NCBI GenBank assembly: GCA_036269915.1
Contig: DATBDM010000193.1
Span: forward strand, 1 to 19,097
Origin: DATBDM01 sp036269915
Lineage (GTDB): Bacteria; Actinomycetota; Thermoleophilia; Solirubrobacterales; Solirubrobacteraceae
Length of the DNA stretch: 19,097 nt
Direction of reading: 5' to 3'
Positions within the stretch are counted from its first letter, which is position 1, and every line of letters starts with the position of its first letter. The position numbers were made by a program, and so were the translations under genes. Of the stretch, positions 13,326-19,097 are shown piece by piece. The notes under the pieces were generated by a model that saw nothing but the letters and a program-made list of their open reading frames with translations, was not told the origin of the DNA and searched no databases.

Positions 13326-13883
13326 GTGCTCGAGCCCGGCCCGTTCATCCAGACGCTGTCCGGCCGCCGCGTCAATCCGCTCGACGCCGCACCAGAGGAC
13401 ATCGACCCCGCTGACATCGCCCGGGCGCTCGCGAACACGTGCCGTTTCGGTGGCCATAGCAGGGACTTCTACTCGGTCGCCCAGCACTCGGCGATCGTGT
13501 GCGACCTCCTCGAGGAGCGCGGCGCGACGCCCGACGAGCTGATGGCCGCGCTGCTGCACGACGCGGCCGAGGCGTATCTGGGCGACCTTCCTCATCCGCT
13601 CAAGCACCGAAGCGAACTCGGCGCTCAGTTCCGTGAGGCCGAGAAGCGGTTGGAAGCGGTGATCGAGACGCGCTTCGCCCTCCCGGACGCCTCGGCACGC
13701 GTGAAGCCGCTCGATCGCGCGTTGCTCGCGACCGAGCGGCGGACCTTCAGCGAGGTCACCTGGCACTGGCCGGAGCTCGACGGCGCCGAGGAGCTCGACC
13801 TCGAGATCGACCCCTGGCCGCCGGACCGCGCCCAGGACGAGTTCCTGCGCCGCTACGAGCGCATCGCCGCCCGCCGCGCGTAG
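13326..13883 (+). CDS. YfbR-like HD-domain phosphohydrolase
   Basis: 185 residues from GTG. The N-terminus FIQTLSGRRVNPLDAAPEDID-x-x-DIARAL-x-x-CRF-x-GH is the standard opening of this HD family. Metal ligands are H54 (FYSVAQHS), H78-D79 (ALLHDAAEAYLGDLPHPLK) and an aspartate in the later KPLDRALLATE helix. Relatives include the E. coli 5'-deoxynucleotidase YfbR, which removes phosphate from deoxynucleoside monophosphates, and many untested phosphohydrolases. GTG 13326 is chosen because the conserved region starts six codons later. Longer in-frame starts (e.g. ATG 13250) add unrelated cysteine-rich sequence. It stands alone between the small exported protein (divergent) and the lipid-kinase gene, with a hairpin after its stop. 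Confidence 0.88.
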   Translation: MLEPGPFIQTLSGRRVNPLDAAPEDIDPADIARALANTCRFGGHSRDFYSVAQHSAIVCDLLEERGATPDELMAALLHDAAEAYLGDLPHPLKHRSELGAQFREAEKRLEAVIETRFALPDASARVKPLDRALLATERRTFSEVTWHWPELDGAEELDLEIDPWPPDRAQDEFLRRYERIAARRA

Positions 13884-13903
13884 CCCGCGACTCGTGCGCG
13901 CAC

Positions 13904-13924
13904 GCGCCCCGGACACCGGGGCGC
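13904..13924 (+). terminator. GC-rich stem-loop after the YfbR-like gene
   Basis: GCGCCCCGG (13904-13912) and CCGGGGCGC (13916-13924) form a perfect nine-base stem with loop ACA, 20 bases after the stop at 13883 and 39 bases before the next gene. There is no T-tract. It could terminate the HD gene or act as a leader hairpin of the kinase gene. Confidence 0.55.
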
Positions 13925-13963
13925 CATCTTGCCGCCGGCCGCCGCGCCGCAGAGGATCGTCCC

Positions 13964-15217
13964 ATGCGCCGCCGCGCGACGGCAGCCGCCGCCCTCATCC
14001 TGCTCTTCGCCTCGCTCGCGCTCGCGCTGGTCACCGTGATCGTCGAGTTCCCGCGCGGGCTGTTCGTCCTCGCGGGGATCGTGCTCGCGCTCGGCGCCGC
14101 CTGGTTCGGGATCGTGCGCCGCGGAACGGCGCGGGCGATCGGGCTCGCCGTCGCGGTCGTGCTCGCGGCGGGGGCGCTGCTATCGGTCGTCTCCCGTGTG
14201 CCGGTGCCCGCGGCCCTCGCCGTCGGCTGCCTCGTGCTGTCGGTCCTCGCCGCGCGGGCGGCCTTCCGGTCGCGCGTCGAGCTCGCGCCCGCGAAGCGGC
14301 CCGAGCGCCCGGTGCTGTTCTTCAACCCGAAGTCCGGCGGCGGCAAGGCCGAGCGCTTCCACCTGGCCGACGAGGCCCGCAGGCGCGGAATCGAGCCGAT
14401 CGAGCTCACCATGGGCGCGGACCTCGAGACGCTCGTGCGGGACGCGGTCGCCCGCGGCGCCGACGGGCTCGCGATGGCCGGCGGCGACGGCTCGCAGGCC
14501 GTCGTCGCCGCGGTCGCCGCCGAGCACGGCCTTCCCTACGCCTGCATCCCGGCCGGCACCCGCAACCACTTCGCGCTCGACCTCGGCGTCGACCGCGATG
14601 ACGTCGTCGGCGCCCTCGACGCCTTCGTCGACGGCGGCGAGCGCGTCGTCGACCTCGCCGAGGTCAACGGCCGCGTGTTCGTCAACAACGTCTCGCTCGG
14701 CCTCTACGCCGAGGCGGTCCAGCGGGCCGGCTACCGCGACGCCAAGCTGCGCACCCTGTTCGACACCGTGCCCGACGCGTTCGGGCACGGCAACGGCGAC
14801 ACGGTCCCGCTGCGCTGGGACGACCCCGACGGAGACGAGCCCGCCCGCGGCGCCGCGCTCCTGGTCTCCAACAACCGCTATCGCCTCGGGCGCGCGATCG
14901 GCTCGGGAACCCGCCCGCGGATCGACGGGGGCCGGCTCGGCGTCACCGTGCTGGGACCCGGCCGGCACGGGGCCTGGCGGGAATGGACCGCCAAGGCCTT
15001 CGAGGTCGACGCCGCCGAGCCGGTCCCCGCCGGGATCGACGGGGAGGCGGTGCGACTCGACCCGCCGCTGCGGTTCCGCGTGCGCTCCGGCGCCCTGCAC
15101 GTGCGGATCGCCCCCGCGCACCCGGGCGCGTCGCCGTCGGCGCGCGCCCCCGAGGATCCGTCCGCGGTGCCGGGCGCGCTGCTGGCCGTCGCCCTCGGGC
15201 GCCCGACTACCAGGTGA
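13964..15217 (+). CDS. Diacylglycerol-kinase-family lipid kinase with N-terminal membrane domain
   Basis: 417 residues. The first ~100 hold three or four transmembrane helices (AAALILLFASLALALVTVIV, GLFVLAGIVLALGAAWFGIV, AIGLAVAVVLAAGALLSVV, LAVGCLVLSVLAARAAF). From ~115 a DAGKc catalytic domain follows: FFN121-P-K-SGGGKAE, the nucleotide-binding GGDGS (173-177), IPAGTRNHFALDLGV, then the YegS/LCB5-type C-terminal beta domain with FVNNVSLGLYAEAV, G-x-LGVTVLGPG and PAGIDGEAVRLDPPLRFRV. The family phosphorylates diacylglycerol, sphingoid bases or related lipids with ATP at the inner face of the membrane. The fused membrane segment probably anchors it to its substrate; the lipid is unknown. ATG 13964 directly precedes the first helix (RRRA). 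The last 11 bases overlap the convergent amphi-Trp gene. Confidence 0.9.
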   Translation: MRRRATAAAALILLFASLALALVTVIVEFPRGLFVLAGIVLALGAAWFGIVRRGTARAIGLAVAVVLAAGALLSVVSRVPVPAALAVGCLVLSVLAARAAFRSRVELAPAKRPERPVLFFNPKSGGGKAERFHLADEARRRGIEPIELTMGADLETLVRDAVARGADGLAMAGGDGSQAVVAAVAAEHGLPYACIPAGTRNHFALDLGVDRDDVVGALDAFVDGGERVVDLAEVNGRVFVNNVSLGLYAEAVQRAGYRDAKLRTLFDTVPDAFGHGNGDTVPLRWDDPDGDEPARGAALLVSNNRYRLGRAIGSGTRPRIDGGRLGVTVLGPGRHGAWREWTAKAFEVDAAEPVPAGIDGEAVRLDPPLRFRVRSGALHVRIAPAHPGASPSARAPEDPSAVPGALLAVALGRPTTR

Positions 15218-15425
15218 GCTCGATCTCGAGCTCGGACTCGTCGTCCTCGATCTCGAACTCGACCTTGAGCTGCACCTCGTCCGGCACGCGGACCTTGAAG
15301 CTGATGCCGTCGCGCTCGAACTCGAGGTCGTTGTGGCGCGCGAGCTGATCGGCGACCTGGCGCAGCCGCGCGGCGACCTCCTCGCGGCCGACGCGCTCCT
15401 TCTGCTTGATCTCGACGAGTTCCAT
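15207..15425 (-). CDS. Amphi-Trp domain protein
   Basis: 72 residues covering the complete family: MELVEIKQKERVGREEVAARLRQVADQL helix, then RHNDLEFERDGISFKVRVPDEVQLKVEFEIEDD strands and the invariant C-terminal ELEIELTW. The family is named for its amphipathic strand pattern and terminal tryptophan. It is a small cytoplasmic protein found in archaea and actinobacteria, with no assigned role. The start at 15425 matches the family's full length exactly. The stop at 15207 lies inside the 3' end of the lipid-kinase gene on the other strand (11-base tail-to-tail overlap). It is divergent from the HD gene at 15534, sharing a 108-base upstream region. Confidence 0.93.
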   Translation of the reverse strand: MELVEIKQKERVGREEVAARLRQVADQLARHNDLEFERDGISFKVRVPDEVQLKVEFEIEDDESELEIELTW

Positions 15426-15533
15426 GTGGCAACCGTACGCCCGCCCGCACGGCCTGACGAGGGTGCACGCACCACCCAACGGTCAAGGCCTGCACCGTTG
15501 CGCGGCCGGCGTCCCGTCCGGGACACTGACGCC

Positions 15534-16013
15534 ATGGACCTCGTCGCCGCCAGGGATCTCGCCCGCGAGCGCCACGCGGGGCAGCGCGACCGGTTGGGAC
15601 GGCCGCTGATCGAGCACGTCGAACGCGTCGTCGCGCGCGTCCCGCCGCGGGTCCAACCGCTGGCGTGGGTGCATGACCTGCTCGAGCGCACCGTGACCGA
15701 TGTCGCCGAGCTGCGCGCCTGCGGCCTTCTGGGGACGGAGGAGACGGCGCTGGCGCTGCTGACCCGCAGGCCGGAGGAGGCGTTCGAGCTCTACCTGCTC
15801 CAGATCGCCCACGCACCCGGGCTGGCCGGCGAGTTCGCGCGCGTGGTCAAGATCGCCGACCTCGAGGATCACGTCGAGGATCAGCGCCAAGGGCACTTCG
15901 TGCTCGGGGCACCGCCGTACCGCTGGGGCCTGCGGCACCTGCGCGGCCGGCCGGTTCCGCCCTGGACCGCCGACGACCACTGGTTCGCGACGCCCACGCG
16001 CGCGAGCGCCTGA
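15534..16013 (+). CDS. Small HD-domain protein, RelA/SpoT/MESH1-like (copy B)
   Basis: 159 residues. It aligns with the protein at 594-1061 without a gap over the first 113 residues, with 51 identities by my count, including every putative metal ligand at the same number: H28, H47-D48, D109. The MESH1-like opening ARERH14-x2-QR-x-R-x-G-x-P-x3-HV is preserved. The catalytic E-D of alarmone hydrolases is again E51-R52, so the change is a lineage feature and not a random loss. Towards the C-terminus copy B has a few extra residues before PPYRWGLRHLRG and ends with a WTADDHWF tail absent from copy A. It is a single gene, divergent from the amphi-Trp gene. A small cytoplasmic nucleotide hydrolase is likely; the substrate is open. 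Confidence 0.75.
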   Translation: MDLVAARDLARERHAGQRDRLGRPLIEHVERVVARVPPRVQPLAWVHDLLERTVTDVAELRACGLLGTEETALALLTRRPEEAFELYLLQIAHAPGLAGEFARVVKIADLEDHVEDQRQGHFVLGAPPYRWGLRHLRGRPVPPWTADDHWFATPTRASA

Positions 16014-16073
16014 CCGCTATCTCACCCCATCCGGGCGATGCGCCGGCGCGGCCGCGGAGGCACGATCGCGGGC

Positions 16074-17510
16074 ATGCTCGATGCCCCCACCGCCCCCACC
16101 ACGGCGCGCCGCGCGAAGCAGGCGCGGCAGACCTCCGAGGAGTACGCCGCCCTCGGCCGGGCGGCACGCGCGACCGTGCCCCGCTCGCTGCACGGGGCCT
16201 GGCAGCCGGCCGCTGATCGGCCCGACCCCGTCGCCGTGCTCGAGGAGCAGGCCGCCTCCCGGGTGCCGGAGCTCGTCCCGATCCGCTACGGCCGCATGCT
16301 CGTGTCGCCGTTCACGTTCTTCCGCGGGGGCGCCGCGCTCATGGCCGCCGACCTCGCGCCCGGGCCCCGCACCGGGCTCGAGACCCAGCTGTGCGGTGAC
16401 GCGCACCTGTCGAACTTCGGCGGCTTCGCCGCCCCCGACCGGCAGCTTGTCTTCGGCGTCAACGACTTCGACGAGACGCTGCCGGGGCCGTTCGAGTGGG
16501 ACGTCAAGCGGCTCGTGGCGAGCTTCGAGGTCGCCGCGCGCGACCGCGGCTTCAACGCCAAGGAGCGCAGCATGATCGTGGCCAGGGTCTCGCGCGCGTA
16601 CCGGGACGCGATGCGCGGCTACGCCGCGAGCACCAGCCTCGACACCTGGTACGCCCGCCACGAGGTCGACGACCTCGTCGACATGGTGCTGCAGAAGGCC
16701 AGGCCGAAGCAGATCCGGCGTTTCGAGCGCAACCTCGCGAAGACGCGGTCCAAGGACAGCATGCGGGCGTTCGACAAGCTCGCGACGATCATCGACGGCG
16801 AGCTGCGCATCGCCGGCGACCATCCCCTGATCACCCCCATCGAGGACGTCGCCGACCGCCCCGACGAACGCGCGCGCATCGACGAGCTCATCGACAACGT
16901 CCTGCGCGCGTATCGCCGGACACTGCCGCACGACCGCCGCGTGCTGCTCGAGCGCTACCACTACGTCCACGCGGCGCGCAAGGTCGTCGGCGTCGGCAGC
17001 GTCGGGACGCGCGCCTGGATCATGTTGCTACTCGGCCGCGACGCGCGCGACCCGCTCTTCCTGCAGTTCAAGGAGGCCGAGGCGTCCGTGCTCGAGCCCT
17101 ACCTCGGCGCGAGCCGCTACGCCAACCACGGGCAGCGCGTCGTGGAGGGCCAGCGCCTGATGCAGGCCGCCAGCGACATCATGCTGGGGTGGATCCGCCT
17201 CGACCTCCGCGGGGAGCAGCGCGACTTCTACGTGCGCCAGTTGTGGGATCAGAAGGGCTCCGCGCTGGTCGAGCTCATGGACCCGCTGCTCATGACGGGC
17301 TACGCGGAGCTCTGCGGGCAGACGCTGGCCCGCGCCCACGCGCGGTCCGGCGAGCCGATCGCGATCGCCTCCTATCTCGGGACCGGCTCGGCGTTCGACC
17401 GCGCGATGGTGGAGTTCGCGTCGAGCTACGCGGACCAGAACGAGCGCGACTACGCGCTGCTTCAGGCGGCGGCCGGGGATGGCCGGATCGAGGTCGTCAC
17501 CGGACTCTGA
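16074..17510 (+). CDS. DUF2252 family protein (kinase-like fold)
   Basis: 478 residues. The DUF2252 signatures are clear: RSLHGAW near the start, RMLVSPFTFFRGGAALMAADLA, then LCGD109-AHLSNFGGF and FGVND131-FDETLPGPFEWDVKRLVASFEVAAR, which resemble the catalytic and metal-binding loops of aminoglycoside-phosphotransferase-like kinases. The C-terminal half contains RKVVGVGSVGTRAWIMLLLGRD, PLFLQFKEAEASVLEPYLG, GQRVVEGQRLMQAASDIMLGW and RDFYVRQLWDQKGSALVE. The family is common in actinobacteria and biochemically uncharacterised. ATG 16074 is preferred (GGAGG upstream, though 13 bases away); ATG 16038 in the same frame adds 12 basic residues. The 3' end is three bases from the convergent gene, leaving almost no room for a separate terminator. 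Confidence 0.9.
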   Translation: MLDAPTAPTTARRAKQARQTSEEYAALGRAARATVPRSLHGAWQPAADRPDPVAVLEEQAASRVPELVPIRYGRMLVSPFTFFRGGAALMAADLAPGPRTGLETQLCGDAHLSNFGGFAAPDRQLVFGVNDFDETLPGPFEWDVKRLVASFEVAARDRGFNAKERSMIVARVSRAYRDAMRGYAASTSLDTWYARHEVDDLVDMVLQKARPKQIRRFERNLAKTRSKDSMRAFDKLATIIDGELRIAGDHPLITPIEDVADRPDERARIDELIDNVLRAYRRTLPHDRRVLLERYHYVHAARKVVGVGSVGTRAWIMLLLGRDARDPLFLQFKEAEASVLEPYLGASRYANHGQRVVEGQRLMQAASDIMLGWIRLDLRGEQRDFYVRQLWDQKGSALVELMDPLLMTGYAELCGQTLARAHARSGEPIAIASYLGTGSAFDRAMVEFASSYADQNERDYALLQAAAGDGRIEVVTGL

Positions 17511-17513
17511 GCG

Positions 17514-19097
17514 TCAGCGGATCGTGACGCGGCGCAGGTTGCGGTCGGCGGCGCCGAAGCGCGCCTCCTGCAGTCCGGCGCCGATGGTCGCCCGCGAGCG
17601 CACCTCGTAGCGCCCGGGCGCGAGCGCCCGCCCCAGGGTCAGGCCCCAGCGGGCGGTCCGCTTCGCGCGGATCCAGACCTCGCCGACGCACGTGCCGCGG
17701 CGCTTCGCCCGGCTGACCAGCGCGCCGCTCGTCCCGCCCACCCAGCGGCAGCCCGTGACGTCGAGCCTGCGGATCGCGACGTCGACGCGCGACACGCGCA
17801 GGCGCCGCAGCGCGAGGTGTCCCCTCCCCCGGGAGGCGACGCCCGCCACCGCGCGTGCCGAGACCGTGCGGATCGACGTGTCGCCGACGCGCACGAGCGC
17901 CGGGCGCCGGGTCACGGTGTCGTTGGACGTCCGCAGGTCGTTGCTCGCGGTGGCCACGTGCCAGCGCACCGCGAGGGTGCGGCCGACCGTTCCGCCGTGG
18001 CGGACGATCGGGATGCTGTCGGCGGCGCTGTGGCCGCCGCGCAGCGTGTAGGGCGGGTCGCGATCGGTGCGCCGTCCCCCGCGCCCCACCGCCACCGTGA
18101 TCCTCCGGCAGGCCGTCGTGCCGAGGTTGCGAACGGTGACCGGGATCCGGCGCGCACCCTCGGTCGGCATCGCCGACATCGAGGCCACGCGCAGCTCCAG
18201 GTCGCAGTAGCGGAAGTCGACGGGCACGGTCGCGGTGTTGTCGGAGACATCCGCGTCCTCGGGCGCGTCGAGGGTGACGGCCAGCTGGTCCTTCGGCTTC
18301 AGCGCGCCGCCGTAGGCGAGCTGCGCGTCGGCGGTGAAGGTCGAGCCGGGCGCGATCGTCGGAGTGGCGACCGGGCCCTGCGCGAACGAGTACGGCGCGG
18401 GCGCGGAGATCGTCCCGCCGCAGGCGCGCGTGCCCTCGTTGTCGACCCGGAGCGTGATCGCGGTCGGCCGGCGGCCGGCGAAGGTGACCCGGCCGGCCGG
18501 GACGCTCACGGCGAGGTCGCAGCGATCGAGCAGGAGCTTGGAGAGCCCGTAGCGGGAGCCGCCGAGCTGGCCGCCGACCGCCGCGAACCCGGTCCCGGCG
18601 GCGATCGCCGGGGAGGCGTCCTGCGCCACGCCGCGGTCGTCGACGACCGAGCCCATCGGCGCCGATGCCAGCGGCCCGTCGAAGTCGTTGAATGCCGCCG
18701 CGGCCCACACCGGCGACGAGGAGCCGCCGGTGGTGATCGAGCCGGCGACGACGAGCGCGCTCACGGGGCCGCCGATGACGTCGAGGTCGCTGCCCGTCGT
18801 CGTGACCGGCGTCGCGGGTCCCACGGCGCCGCGCATCTCGAAGCGGCGCGAGTCGACCGTGTCGCCGGCGGGCGTGACGCGCGCGAGGTAGGCCTCGTCG
18901 CCGGAGCTGCCCGCGGCGTAGAGGCGCCCGCCGTCGGCGATGAGCCCGCCGGCGGTCGCCGGCGGCGTGAGCGGCAGGACGAGCTCGCCGCCCGCGGCGC
19001 CGAAGCCGCTGTCGTCGGTCCCGGCCGCCGTGAAGGCGTGCAGGACCGCGCCCGAGGCGCGCTGGAGCAGGGCCGCGACGGTCCCGTCCGGGCGCCA
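17514..19097 (-). CDS. Delta-60-repeat / CARDB-like protein, probably exported (5' end beyond the window)
   Basis: The frame stays open from the right edge to the stop at 17514, giving the last 527 residues. The visible N-terminal part has delta-60-type propeller repeats (GTDDSGFGAAGGELVLP, GGRLYAAGSSGDEAYLARVTPAGDTV). The middle carries two related immunoglobulin-like modules of CARDB type: VTFAGRRPTAITLRVDNEGTRACGG with DQLAVTLDAPEDADVSDNTATV, and RRIPVTVRNLGTTACRRITVAV with a later ASNDLRTSNDTVTRRP. Each has a cysteine (CGG, CRR) at the same place. The C-terminal ~140 residues are strand-rich and Arg-rich (CRWVGGTSGALVSRAKRRGTC, LAPGRYEVRSRATIGAG). Such proteins are usually secreted and cell-surface associated; the signal peptide would lie outside the window. 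No enzymatic motif is seen. Confidence 0.8.
   Translation of the reverse strand, partial: WRPDGTVAALLQRASGAVLHAFTAAGTDDSGFGAAGGELVLPLTPPATAGGLIADGGRLYAAGSSGDEAYLARVTPAGDTVDSRRFEMRGAVGPATPVTTTGSDLDVIGGPVSALVVAGSITTGGSSSPVWAAAAFNDFDGPLASAPMGSVVDDRGVAQDASPAIAAGTGFAAVGGQLGGSRYGLSKLLLDRCDLAVSVPAGRVTFAGRRPTAITLRVDNEGTRACGGTISAPAPYSFAQGPVATPTIAPGSTFTADAQLAYGGALKPKDQLAVTLDAPEDADVSDNTATVPVDFRYCDLELRVASMSAMPTEGARRIPVTVRNLGTTACRRITVAVGRGGRRTDRDPPYTLRGGHSAADSIPIVRHGGTVGRTLAVRWHVATASNDLRTSNDTVTRRPALVRVGDTSIRTVSARAVAGVASRGRGHLALRRLRVSRVDVAIRRLDVTGCRWVGGTSGALVSRAKRRGTCVGEVWIRAKRTARWGLTLGRALAPGRYEVRSRATIGAGLQEARFGAADRNLRRVTIR

Noticed and set aside
14180..15691. 503-codon minus-strand frame across the lipid kinase, amphi-Trp and HD regions
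   Set aside because: It crosses three genes that have clear family motifs in other frames. No motif is recognisable in it.
14196..16013. 605-codon plus-strand frame that ends as the HD gene
   Set aside because: Only its last 159 codons, from ATG 15534, show HD motifs. The upstream part is Ser/Arg/Pro-rich shadow of the kinase gene.

Overview
The window is very GC-rich and densely coded. It looks like chromosomal DNA of a soil actinobacterium, most likely of the class Thermoleophilia (Solirubrobacterales). I infer this from gene content: an amphi-Trp protein, phytase-like/GDPD and delta-60 secreted proteins, a remnant of a DUF559 protein, a stand-alone LigD-type ligase and a small 'MSRPTR...ASAM' exported protein. 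I see no rRNA or tRNA gene, CRISPR array, insertion sequence or prophage. Most long secondary reading frames are GC-driven shadows of real genes.

Layout. 1-1061: tail of an FHA-domain gene, a decayed DUF559 endonuclease-like remnant on the minus strand, a strongly structured non-coding stretch (396-481) and a small RelA/SpoT/MESH1-like HD protein. 1099-3363: a large fusion of a PHP phosphoesterase with a GT4 glycosyltransferase. 3373-4229 (minus): a two-gene operon of a VOC protein and a YdeI/OmdA protein. 4336-5190: a secreted protein built from three copies of one module. 5187-6477: a compact operon (four-helix membrane protein, winged-helix regulator, DUF1348 protein) behind a promoter carrying two matching palindromic operators. 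6512-6796: remnant of a PAS sensor with an internal deletion. 6853-8121 (minus): an exported vanadium-haloperoxidase-like protein lacking the usual acid-base histidine.

8405-9382: ATP-dependent DNA ligase without visible Ku, polymerase or nuclease partners. 9428-10338: a translationally coupled pair, a membrane-anchored protein and a DUF421 membrane protein. 10433-12796: an exported phytase-like propeller with a GDPD barrel inserted in apparently permuted order. It ends in a perfect hairpin whose loop is its stop codon, facing a convergent small exported protein (12821-13171). 13326-13883: a YfbR-like HD hydrolase. 13964-15217: a membrane-anchored DAG-kinase-family lipid kinase whose 3' end overlaps a convergent amphi-Trp gene. 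15534-16013: a second copy of the MESH1-like HD protein found near 600. 16074-17510: a DUF2252 protein. 17514-19097 (minus): a partial, probably exported delta-60/CARDB-like protein running off the right edge.

The genes do not form one pathway. Envelope and lipid functions recur: the glycosyltransferase, GDPD, lipid kinase, DUF421 and several exported proteins. The items most worth follow-up are the two paralogous HD proteins with an altered catalytic motif (E-R in place of E-D), the self-contained regulator operon with its paired operators, the permuted GDPD insertion, and the histidine-less haloperoxidase.
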